DNA of 5,450 bases from Treponema sp. (lineage in GTDB: Bacteria > Spirochaetota > Spirochaetia > Treponematales > Treponemataceae). Made by a program: the position numbers and the translations under genes. The notes below the pieces were generated by a model that ran no database searches, was not told the origin of the DNA, and saw only the letters and a program-made list of their open reading frames with translations. The stretch lies in assembly GCA_003455655.1 (NCBI GenBank), contig DMQP01000136.1:1-5450 (forward strand), written 5' to 3'. Shown one piece after another: positions 1 through 5,450 of this stretch; position 1 is the first letter of the stretch, and each line of letters begins with the position of its first letter.

Positions 1-131
1 CTGGCTGTTATTCTTCTATGTTTATCAGTATGGGATTCATTTCGTTTATGCGCCGTCACTGGGAACCGGGTGAAAATGCAAATCGTGTTCGTCCTCGCAA
101 AGAGACAGCACACAAATTTGCAGAACAGTAA
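1..131 (+). CDS. secF: SecF-like protein translocase subunit, C-terminal end only (partial)
   Basis: This is the last 42 codons of a gene that begins before the window, read from base 3 to the TAA at 129-131. The residues begin GCYSSMFISMGFISFMRRHW and then become charged and hydrophilic (GENANRVRPRKETAHK...). The G-x-Y-S-S-x-F-I pattern followed by a hydrophobic stretch and a basic tail is what the last membrane helix of SecF looks like in many bacteria. SecF works with SecD in the inner membrane to help the Sec channel export proteins, using the proton gradient. The other two forward frames give poorer readings: one stops early and the other gives an uncharacteristic peptide. A strong terminator follows 20 bases after the stop, which fits the end of a secD-secF operon. 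The identification rests on a short segment, so another membrane protein with a similar tail is possible. Confidence 0.7.
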   Translation, partial: GCYSSMFISMGFISFMRRHWEPGENANRVRPRKETAHKFAEQ

Positions 132-151
132 TTCTGTTATGTAAGCAATAC

Positions 152-191
152 AGCATCCCTGAAAGCGTTTGTTTTTGGGGATGCTTTTTTT
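152..191 (+). terminator. Rho-independent terminator after the SecF-like gene
   Basis: Bases 152-164 pair with 173-185. The outer eight pairs, AGCATCCC with GGGATGCT, are perfect; two T-G wobbles and three A-T pairs continue inward. The loop is eight bases (165-172). A run of seven T at 185-191 follows directly. This is a textbook intrinsic terminator for the upstream gene. It ends only 15 bases before the ispH start codon, so it may also limit expression of ispH. Confidence 0.88.
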
Positions 192-196
192 ATTTT

Positions 197-202
197 GGGG
201 GA
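197..202 (+). promoter_or_regulatory. Ribosome binding site of ispH (G-run type)
   Basis: GGGGGA lies four bases before ATG 207 (spacer ACAA). It decides the start: an in-frame TTG at 195 would overlap this site and has only the terminator T-tract upstream of it. Starting at 207 also gives MKVVRASVLGYC, which places the first iron-sulfur cysteine at residue 12, as in E. coli IspH. Confidence 0.65.
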
Positions 203-206
203 ACAA

Positions 207-1058
207 ATGAAAGTTGTTCGAGCTTCAGTACTGGGATATTGCATGGGAGTAAAGCGTGCTGTAGAAAGTGCAGAAAAAGCATTGTCTACTCCCCGAACAT
301 CTGGTTCTGTGTATACCCTTGGTCCTTTAATTCATAATCCTTCAGTGCTTGCTTCTCTTTCAGAACGCGGTCTTTCTGTTCTTGATGTAAAAGACATTGC
401 AAACCTTACACCAGAAGATAGGGTTATTATTCGTGCTCACGGAACAACTCCTCAAATTGAAGCCTGCATAAAAAAAACAGGAGCCTCTGTTATTGATGCA
501 ACTTGCCCTCGTGTTCATGTTAGTCAAAGAAGAGCTAGTGAATGGTCAGACAAAGGTTGTGCCATTATTATTGCCGGAGACAAAAATCATGGAGAAGTCA
601 CAAGCATTGGTTCTTATGCAAAGGGGCAGTGCTTTGTTGTTCAGACTCCTGAAGAAGCAGAAAAACTTGATCTTCCCCCAAAGGCTGTGTTACTTGCACA
701 GACAACATTTAGTCCTGATCAGTTTTCAAAAATAGCTTCAATACTCACAAAAAAAAATCCTACGCTTACTGTTTTTGATTCAATTTGCACTGCCACTCTT
801 GAACGCCAAAGAGCCTTGCGTTTGCTCGGTCCAGTTGATGGCATTATTGTTATAGGCGGAAGAAATTCTGCAAATACACGAAGACTGTACGAGTCTGCTT
901 TAACCCTTGCCCCCTGTGCATGTCTAATTGAAACAGAAGCAGAAATTCCTGCCAACTTTTTTAAACTAGAAACGGTAGCCCTTACCGCTGGTGCAAGTAC
1001 ACCAGATTCTGTAATAGACGCTGTAGAAAAAAGTCTTTTATCCAGTGCTTTAAAATAA
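207..1058 (+). CDS. ispH: 4-hydroxy-3-methylbut-2-enyl diphosphate reductase (IspH/LytB)
   Basis: IspH catalyses the last step of the MEP isoprenoid pathway in the cytoplasm: HMBPP is reduced to isopentenyl and dimethylallyl diphosphate by a [4Fe-4S] enzyme. The 283-residue protein has all expected landmarks. The three cluster cysteines are C12 (LGYCMGVKRAV), C100 (DATCPRVH) and C194 (DSICTATLERQ). Diphosphate-binding residues are H43 (LIHN), H78 (RAHGT), H128 with the catalytic-acid position E130 (GDKNHGEV), S221 and N223 (GGRNSANTRRL), and S264 (TAGASTP). Length is that of a normal single-domain IspH, without the S1-domain extension found in some Firmicutes. The ATG at 207 was preferred over an in-frame TTG at 195 because of the G-rich ribosome site and the conserved N-terminus. 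The gene follows a terminator at very short distance and has no visible promoter of its own in the gap. No truncation or missing key residue is seen. Confidence 0.97.
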   Translation: MKVVRASVLGYCMGVKRAVESAEKALSTPRTSGSVYTLGPLIHNPSVLASLSERGLSVLDVKDIANLTPEDRVIIRAHGTTPQIEACIKKTGASVIDATCPRVHVSQRRASEWSDKGCAIIIAGDKNHGEVTSIGSYAKGQCFVVQTPEEAEKLDLPPKAVLLAQTTFSPDQFSKIASILTKKNPTLTVFDSICTATLERQRALRLLGPVDGIIVIGGRNSANTRRLYESALTLAPCACLIETEAEIPANFFKLETVALTAGASTPDSVIDAVEKSLLSSALK

Positions 1059-1077
1059 AAGCGCAATATGTTACAAT
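1049..1077 (+). promoter_or_regulatory. Possible extended -10 promoter for the barrel/OmpA gene pair
   Basis: TACAAT at 1072-1077 differs from the consensus -10 box at one position and is preceded by TG at 1069-1070, one base away, giving the extended -10 form. Seventeen bases upstream lies a weak -35 match, TTTAAA (1049-1054), which overlaps the end of ispH. Transcription would begin near 1084, leaving a leader of about 30 bases before ATG 1115. No terminator separates ispH from this gene, so read-through from ispH is also possible. Confidence 0.42.
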
Positions 1078-1103
1078 CCTAACTATGTTTGGTTTAAAAA
1101 TAT

Positions 1104-1108
1104 GGGGG
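1104..1108 (+). promoter_or_regulatory. Ribosome binding site of the barrel protein (G-run type)
   Basis: GGGGG lies six bases before ATG 1115. It decides the start: an in-frame ATG at 1085 lies upstream of this site, has no ribosome site of its own and would add MFGLKIWGFS in front of an otherwise standard signal peptide. Confidence 0.6.
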
Positions 1109-1114
1109 TTCTCT

Positions 1115-2131
1115 ATGAAAAAAAGCACAGCTTTACTTGCCTTACTTATAGTGTGTGGCAGTGCATGGGCTTACAATCCACCGGTTGGCGGTGAAGATAT
1201 ATTCTATTTCTCTGATCCAGAATTGCTCTCTGGTGCTGGTTCTGCTACAGGCGGTCCTTTAGCATCGGTTGTTCCTGCGTCTATTACCTTTAATCCAGCT
1301 CTTACGGCTTTGTCTCAACGAACTGCGGTAAATGCAAGTTACACAATTGCTATCGATTCAGCAAGTGATTCTAATGCAGGGCATTTTATTCAACTGGGAA
1401 CAATTCTTCCTAATCGATGGTGCATTGTTGCTGCAACTGCTCAGGCTACTTTTGCCGAAATGAACCGCATGAACTTGGGCAATAACATTATTATTCATGC
1501 AGGGGTTGCAAAAGACATTACCAAAAAACTTTTAGTCGGAGCAAATATATATACCGGTTTTTATTTTGGTGATGATTCTGATTTTACTGTCGGTGCTGAT
1601 ATAGGAATGATTTATCAGTTTGACGACTTTGCTTTTTTGCGTAAACCTCGCTTAGGAATTTCTTTCCTTAATTTAGGAAAACCTTTTTCTAATGTCGATG
1701 CAACCTATCCTAACATTGTAACGCCTCGTCTTTCTTTGAGTGCAGGTTTGTTTGAAGTGCGCGGTTTTTCTGGTGCCGTTAGTGTAGATCTTCGTGCGCC
1801 GTTTTTTCAGAACATAATTGTCGATACCGCAATCGGATTTGCATACAAAAGCATTGTTGGCCTAACTTTCAACTGGTCATTTAATGCACAAGAAACTGCT
1901 CGTGGCGTTCCCATAAGCATGCCTGCAATCGGAGTGCACATTCGCTTTGCAATCAACTCAAATAAATTCTCTAGCAAAAATGAAGATTGGGAACAGAGTG
2001 AATTAGGTCCGTCACTTGCATGGCAAAACCGCTATGGCGGAATTCAAATTATAAGTACTGGTATGCACATGGATCTGGGACTTGCAGATACCACTGCCCC
2101 TGAAATTATTTTATGGAATGGTGAGGAGTAA
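1115..2131 (+). CDS. Putative outer-membrane beta-barrel protein, FadL/PorV/UPF0164-like
   Basis: The 338-residue product starts with a signal peptide (MKKSTALLALLIVCGSAWA, predicted cut after A19). The cysteine at 14 has V before it, a poor lipobox, so signal peptidase I export is more likely than a lipoprotein. Residues 40-66 (start GAGSATGGPLASVVPA, then ITFNPALTAL) match the small-residue segment ending in NPA-x-L that opens FadL-, PorV- and UPF0164-type barrels. The rest is made of alternating short hydrophobic strands and turns, such as LLVGANIYTGFYFG (139-152), FTVGADIGMIYQF (157-169) and LGISFLNLGKPF (180-191), where the NLG turn is typical of PorV-like proteins. The role is unknown: transport of hydrophobic compounds or a docking platform are both possible. 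It is translationally coupled to the next gene, which suggests one envelope complex. The last residues (ADTTAPEIILWNGEE) look like the linker before an Ig repeat, an oddity reported separately. The barrel assignment is by pattern; the exact family is uncertain. Confidence 0.72.
   Translation: MKKSTALLALLIVCGSAWAYNPPVGGEDIFYFSDPELLSGAGSATGGPLASVVPASITFNPALTALSQRTAVNASYTIAIDSASDSNAGHFIQLGTILPNRWCIVAATAQATFAEMNRMNLGNNIIIHAGVAKDITKKLLVGANIYTGFYFGDDSDFTVGADIGMIYQFDDFAFLRKPRLGISFLNLGKPFSNVDATYPNIVTPRLSLSAGLFEVRGFSGAVSVDLRAPFFQNIIVDTAIGFAYKSIVGLTFNWSFNAQETARGVPISMPAIGVHIRFAINSNKFSSKNEDWEQSELGPSLAWQNRYGGIQIISTGMHMDLGLADTTAPEIILWNGEE
2123..2128 (+). promoter_or_regulatory. Ribosome binding site inside the end of the barrel gene
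   Basis: GAGGAG covers the two last sense codons of the barrel gene. It is two bases from ATG 2131 and eight bases from the in-frame ATG 2137. The second spacing is closer to the usual optimum, so translation may begin at 2137. Beginning at 2131 would rely on direct re-initiation at the TAATG overlap. Confidence 0.6.
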
Positions 2132-5100
2132 TGAAAATGATCTTACGAAATAAAGTAAAACGAATTGCCTCTCTTGCACTCTTTTTGTGTTCATTTAGTG
2201 CCTTTGCAGAAAAAGGTCCTGTCTACATTTCGCCCAACAATGACGGTGTTCAGGATCAACTTGAAGTTCCCTTGCAAATAAAAGAAAAGCGTTATGTTGC
2301 AGAATGGAGCTTTATTATTTCTGATGAAAAAGGAAATATAGTTCGTATTATTGGCAACAAAGACAAACGTCCCGACACTATTACCGTGGGAACATTTTTC
2401 TCTCAGCTTTTTACTCCAAAAGAGGGTGTCGAAATTCCAGCTACTGTTATTTGGAATGGATACTTTGATGACGGTTCTCTTGCTCCCGACGGAACATATT
2501 ACTATCAGTTTACTGCAACAGACGACAACGGTAACACAGCAACAACTTCAAAACTGAAAGTAATTGTTGACTGTACAGCTCCACGAATTCAGCTTACACA
2601 ACCTTCTGAATCAGATAAAACATTTGGTGAAGGAGCAAAATCTACACTGCATATTACACAGACTGGTTCTTCCGAAACTCAGTGGACTGGCACAATTGTA
2701 GATAACGAAAATAATGTTCGTAAAACATTTAAATGGACTCAGAGTGCTCCGCTTTCACTTGATTGGGATGGAACAGATGACAATGGTTCTATTGTTCCAG
2801 ATGGCGTTTATTCGTACAGAGTAACTGCAACAGATGAAGCTGGTAACACTTCAGACGCTGCTCAAATTACTAACATCATTTATTCTGGAGAAAAACCTGC
2901 TGTTTCTATTTCTATTGCATCAGATAAATATTTTTCTCCTAACAAAGACGGTGTAAAAGATACGATTGAACTTGCTGTTTCTATTGCAAAGCCTGCTTCA
3001 AAAACAAATTCACTGGTGTCTTGGAAAGTTGATGTTGTTCGTGTGTCTGACGGCAAAATAGTTCGCTCTTACAGTGGCAAAGACAATGCTCCTGCTTCAA
3101 TTGTTTTTGATGGAACAGATAGTTCTGGAAAAGTGCTTGAAGAAGGTCAGTACTTTGCTCAAGTAAATGCAAAATATCTTAACGGTTATGACAGCGGAAT
3201 TAAAAAATCTCCTGTCTTTGTACTTGATGTAACTGCTCCTGTAGCAAGTGTTTCTGTTGAAGGAGATACATTCTCGCCTGATGGAGATGGAAGTCAAGAT
3301 GCACTGCTTATTATGCAGCGTCAAGAAAAACCGCTTGAACCTGAATGGACAGGAACAAAAGAATGGGTTGGTAAAATTACTTCTAGTTCTGGTGCTGTGG
3401 TAAAAACATTTAATTATGGTTCAACTCCCGAAGCTCGTGTCTTGTGGTTTGGCGAAACAGATGACGGTTCTCTTGCTGCAGATGGTTCGTATTCATATAC
3501 ACTTTCTGTTACAGAAAAATCTGGAAACACTGCAAGTTTTTCAACAAAAGAATTTACGCTTGATACTTCAAAAACAGAGCTGGCACTTTCGGCTTCAGTT
3601 CCAGCATTCTCACGCAACAGTGCAAGTGCAATTCAATCTGTAAGTTTTGTTCCTCATGTAAAAGCAGCAAGTGGAATTAAAACGTATGAACTAACTATTT
3701 CTGATAAAGACGGAAAAACAGTTTATACCGTAAGTGGCACGGGTTCTGTTCCCCCTTCAATCACATGGAATGGATTAGACAGCAATGGTAAAGCTTGTGC
3801 CGATGGAACATACACTGCAACATTGCAAACGGTTGCAAACAACGGAACACACTCTAAGGCAAGTCGTTCTGGTATAGTTCTTGATTCTCTTGCTCCAAGT
3901 ATTTCGCTTACTGCTCCATATATTCTTTTCTCTCCCGATGGAATTTCTTCTAAACAGACTATTCCTTTCTCGGTAACAACAAGTAATGAAACAAAGTGGA
4001 CAGGAACAATTGTTTCTGAAGAAAAGGCAAGTCTGGTTAGAACTTACACATGGCAGGGAACTGTTCCTAACTTTGATTGGGATGGAACTGACGAAAAAGG
4101 TAATGTAGTAACAGATGGTTCTTATACACTTACCATTACTGCAACTGATGCAGCAGGTAATACAGGTTCTGCAAAAATTCAGCACATTAAGGTTGATACT
4201 CGTGAAGCAAAAGCCTATGTTACTGCAGATTACGATGCTATTTCTCCAAATGGAGACGGCTTCCGTGACAGTCAGAAATTTGTTATAAAGGCAGCCTTTA
4301 CTGATTCAATTGAATCCTGGTCATTTAGTATTTTGTCTGCATTGACAGGTCGCGTTGAACGAACTTGGACGAATGATGATTTTAAATCGGTTCTGCCTGC
4401 TACAATTGAGTGGGACGGAAAAGATTCTAAGGGTGAGGTATACGAAGGTTCTGTTTTAGGTAAATTGAACATTGTCTATGCAAAAGGAAACAGTGTCGAG
4501 GCTGTGAGTGCACCCTTTGTTTGTACTGCAACTCCTCCAAAACTTTCTGTTCAAACTTCACCGCGTTACTTTAGTCCTGACAATGACGGAAATGATGACG
4601 ACCTCTTTATTAAACTGGGTTGTGTTACAAAAGCAAAACTTTCTTCATGGTCATTTGTTATAAACGATCCTAACGGTCGCGAGTTCTGGCGTACGAGTGG
4701 AAAGTCTGCTATTACCGAACAACTTGTGTGGGACGGTCGCGGTTCAAACGGTGAACTGGTTCAGTCTGCAATGGACTACCCTTATGTATTTACTGTTACC
4801 GATGAATTAGGCATGACTTCTACTTTTGAGGGAAAAATAAATGTTGATGTTCTGGTAATTCGAGTGGGCGATGTTCTTAAGATGCAAGTTCCGTCTATTA
4901 TCTTCCGCAGTGACAGTGCAGACTTCGGAATGGCTGGACAAAAAGATGCAGAAGGAAGAACTATTACTTCAGGCATTACTGCTGAACAGAAGGCAAACAA
5001 TGAGCGAGTGCTTAAGCGTATTGCAGAAATTCTCAAGAAGTTTGAAGACTATAATGTCACTATTGTAGGTCATGCAAACCGTCTTACCGATAATCCCAAC

Positions 5101-5316
5101 GAAGAAACGGTAGATAATCCATCTCAGTGGGGTCCTGCGTTAATACCGCTGTCTTTGCGTCGTGCAGAGTATGTACGCCAGCAGTTGGTGGGCTTAGGCA
5201 TTTCTTCTGGTCGTCTTTCTGTAGAAGGAAAAGGTGGCACTGAACCCGTTGCCAATACAAAAGACCGCGCAGTAAACTGGAAAAACCGCCGTGTTGAGTT
5301 TATTCTAAATAAATAA
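2131..5316 (+). CDS. Exported multi-Ig-repeat protein with C-terminal OmpA-like domain
   Basis: The 1061-residue protein starts with a signal peptide (basic KVKR, then a hydrophobic core, cut expected after A26 in SFSAFA-EK). About eight Ig-like repeats fill residues 28-905. Each tends to hold an acidic loop (SPNNDGVQD, SPNKDGVKD, SPDGDGSQD), a W-x-x-x-I strand, and a WDGTDxxG...DGxY...ATDxxGNT segment, a combination of FlgD Ig-like and CHU_C-like patterns. Residues 912-1061 form an OmpA-like domain: QVPSIIFRSDSADF, the helix NERVLKRIAEILKKF, TIVGHAN, PLSLRRAEYV, GRLSVEGKGGTEPV and WKNRRVEFIL. I infer a long periplasmic stalk that contacts the cell wall by its C-terminus, partnering the barrel protein encoded just upstream (TAA and ATG overlap by one base). 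The residue corresponding to the diaminopimelate-binding aspartate of OmpA is asparagine (N983). The start could also be ATG 2137, two codons later, which has better ribosome-site spacing. No symbol is assigned because the family has no name I can recognise. No clear terminator follows. Confidence 0.85.
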   Translation: MKMILRNKVKRIASLALFLCSFSAFAEKGPVYISPNNDGVQDQLEVPLQIKEKRYVAEWSFIISDEKGNIVRIIGNKDKRPDTITVGTFFSQLFTPKEGVEIPATVIWNGYFDDGSLAPDGTYYYQFTATDDNGNTATTSKLKVIVDCTAPRIQLTQPSESDKTFGEGAKSTLHITQTGSSETQWTGTIVDNENNVRKTFKWTQSAPLSLDWDGTDDNGSIVPDGVYSYRVTATDEAGNTSDAAQITNIIYSGEKPAVSISIASDKYFSPNKDGVKDTIELAVSIAKPASKTNSLVSWKVDVVRVSDGKIVRSYSGKDNAPASIVFDGTDSSGKVLEEGQYFAQVNAKYLNGYDSGIKKSPVFVLDVTAPVASVSVEGDTFSPDGDGSQDALLIMQRQEKPLEPEWTGTKEWVGKITSSSGAVVKTFNYGSTPEARVLWFGETDDGSLAADGSYSYTLSVTEKSGNTASFSTKEFTLDTSKTELALSASVPAFSRNSASAIQSVSFVPHVKAASGIKTYELTISDKDGKTVYTVSGTGSVPPSITWNGLDSNGKACADGTYTATLQTVANNGTHSKASRSGIVLDSLAPSISLTAPYILFSPDGISSKQTIPFSVTTSNETKWTGTIVSEEKASLVRTYTWQGTVPNFDWDGTDEKGNVVTDGSYTLTITATDAAGNTGSAKIQHIKVDTREAKAYVTADYDAISPNGDGFRDSQKFVIKAAFTDSIESWSFSILSALTGRVERTWTNDDFKSVLPATIEWDGKDSKGEVYEGSVLGKLNIVYAKGNSVEAVSAPFVCTATPPKLSVQTSPRYFSPDNDGNDDDLFIKLGCVTKAKLSSWSFVINDPNGREFWRTSGKSAITEQLVWDGRGSNGELVQSAMDYPYVFTVTDELGMTSTFEGKINVDVLVIRVGDVLKMQVPSIIFRSDSADFGMAGQKDAEGRTITSGITAEQKANNERVLKRIAEILKKFEDYNVTIVGHANRLTDNPNEETVDNPSQWGPALIPLSLRRAEYVRQQLVGLGISSGRLSVEGKGGTEPVANTKDRAVNWKNRRVEFILNK
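2212..4845 (+). repeat. Eight tandem Ig-like protein repeats (about 100-120 codons each)
   Basis: The approximate unit borders in bases are 2212-2580, 2584-2880, 2899-3240, 3241-3570, 3571-3897, 3898-4200, 4201-4530 and 4531-4845. Many units end with a D-x-TAP-like linker (VDCTAP, LDVTAP, LDSLAP). The acidic SP-x-x-DG-x-x-D loop is intact in units 1, 3, 4, 7 and 8, reduced in 6 (SPDGISSKQ), and lost in 5 (SRNSASAIQ) and 2. Units 1, 2, 4 and 6 carry the fullest DG-x-Y...GNT end, while 3 and 7 lack it. DNA identity between units is low overall, with short exact islands such as an 18-base match between 2467-2484 and 3460-3477, so the array is old rather than freshly duplicated. Confidence 0.8.
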
Positions 5317-5325
5317 TAAAACTAC

Positions 5326-5354
5326 TTGACAAAGTTCTTGGAATGTAGTACTAT
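5326..5354 (+). promoter_or_regulatory. Promoter of tRNA-Asn
   Basis: A perfect TTGACA (5326-5331) is followed by exactly 17 bases and TACTAT (5349-5354), which matches four of six consensus -10 positions. Transcription should begin near 5361, about 17 bases before the mature tRNA. It starts ten bases after the stop of the OmpA-like gene, so the tRNA has its own transcription. The -10 box sits in the centre of a long inverted repeat. Confidence 0.8.
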
Positions 5355-5373
5355 CTGTCTACATTCGCAAGAA
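5335..5373. repeat. Long inverted repeat centred on the tRNA-Asn -10 box
   Basis: The inner arms GAATGTAG (5341-5348) and CTACATTC (5359-5366) are perfectly complementary around a ten-base centre that holds the -10 box. After one unpaired G (5367) the match continues with TTCTTG (5335-5340) and CAAGAA (5368-5373), for 14 paired bases in all. No T-tract follows, so it is not a standard terminator. The placement suggests an operator, but a hairpin in read-through RNA from the upstream gene is also possible. Confidence 0.7.
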
Positions 5374-5377
5374 TGAT

Positions 5378-5450
5378 GCTCCCTTAGCTCAGTTGGTAGA
5401 GCAACGGACTGTTAATCCGTCTGTCGCAAGTTCAATCCTTGCAGGGGGCG
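5378..5450 (+). tRNA. tRNA-Asn (anticodon GTT)
   Basis: The 73 bases fold into a complete cloverleaf. The acceptor stem is GCTCCCT with AGGGGGC (one T-G wobble), followed by T8 A9. The D-arm is GCTC/GAGC around AGTTGGTA. The anticodon stem ACGGA/TCCGT carries the loop CTGTTAA with anticodon GTT, which reads Asn codons AAC and AAT. The variable loop is CTGTC, and the T-arm is GCAAG/CTTGC around TTCAATC. The discriminator base is G at 5450, the usual base for tRNA-Asn. The window ends there, so whether CCA is encoded cannot be seen. Confidence 0.97.

Noticed and set aside
121..138. Overlapping small palindromes (CAGAA/TTCTG, AACAG/CTGTT) at the stop of the SecF-like gene as an operator
   Set aside because: Arms of five bases are expected by chance, and no convincing promoter is found there.
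195..206. TTG start for ispH at 195
   Set aside because: It would begin right after the terminator T-tract, overlap the ribosome site and add MGEQ before the conserved IspH N-terminus.
1045..1064. Hairpin GTGCTTT / AAAGCGC at the end of ispH as a terminator
   Set aside because: Only seven pairs including a wobble, mostly A-T, and no T-run after it.
719..1066. Minus-strand open frame of 115 codons opposite ispH
   Set aside because: It lies fully against a clear ispH sequence with all catalytic residues, has no ribosome site worth noting and no recognisable domain; it is a shadow of the coding strand.
197..1108. G5 runs before ispH and the barrel gene as phase-variable poly-G tracts, known from some treponeme promoters
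   Set aside because: Five G is too short for frequent slippage, and both runs sit at ribosome-site distance from a start codon, which explains them fully.
1085..1114. ATG start at 1085 for the barrel protein
   Set aside because: No ribosome site before it, it coincides with the likely transcription start, and it would spoil a normal signal peptide.
3775..4185. Minus-strand open frame of 136 codons, rich in Cys, Ser and Arg
   Set aside because: It is antisense to the Ig-repeat coding sequence. Its odd composition follows from reversing the Thr/Ala/Gly-rich codons (ACA, GCA, GGA), and no domain is visible.
2131..5316. Calling the Ig-repeat protein a type IX secretion substrate because of its CHU_C-like SPNxDG loops
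   Set aside because: Those loops are repeated internally and the C-terminus is OmpA-like, not a type IX sorting domain; no type IX component is seen in the window.

Overview
The window looks like a chromosomal segment of a spirochaete, most likely a Treponema-type bacterium. The base composition is AT-rich to moderate. The gene content (SecF end, an IspH of the MEP pathway, an outer-membrane barrel protein, a long Ig-repeat protein with an OmpA-like end) is ordinary for that group. The OmpA-like end has the divergent form I associate with spirochaetes: GHAN instead of GHTD, then a long insert, then PLS..RA and KNRRVEFIL. The genus is an inference from remembered family patterns; no database was searched.

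Layout, all on the + strand. (1) Positions 1-131 hold the 3' end of a gene whose last residues fit SecF. (2) A strong intrinsic terminator at 152-191 ends it. (3) ispH follows, starting at ATG 207 only 15 bases after the T-tract. (4) A 56-base gap with a possible extended -10 promoter precedes a 338-residue secreted beta-barrel protein (start 1115) that resembles FadL/PorV/UPF0164-type outer-membrane proteins. (5) Its TAA overlaps by one base the ATG of a 1061-residue exported protein with about eight FlgD/CHU_C-like Ig repeats and a C-terminal OmpA-like domain. (6) A well-formed promoter (TTGACA, 17 bases, TACTAT) drives a complete tRNA-Asn(GTT), whose discriminator base is the last base of the window.

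How the genes relate: ispH is a housekeeping isoprenoid gene and is probably independent of its neighbours in function. The barrel protein and the Ig-repeat/OmpA protein are almost certainly one translationally coupled unit. I infer a cell-envelope pair, with a barrel in the outer membrane and a long periplasmic or surface partner that touches the cell wall through its OmpA-like end. This pair is the best candidate for an under-described system here. The other points worth checking are a 14-bp-arm inverted repeat built around the -10 box of the tRNA-Asn promoter, the terminator placed directly in front of ispH, and the changed peptidoglycan-binding site of the OmpA-like domain. I saw no mobile element, CRISPR array or convincing minus-strand gene.
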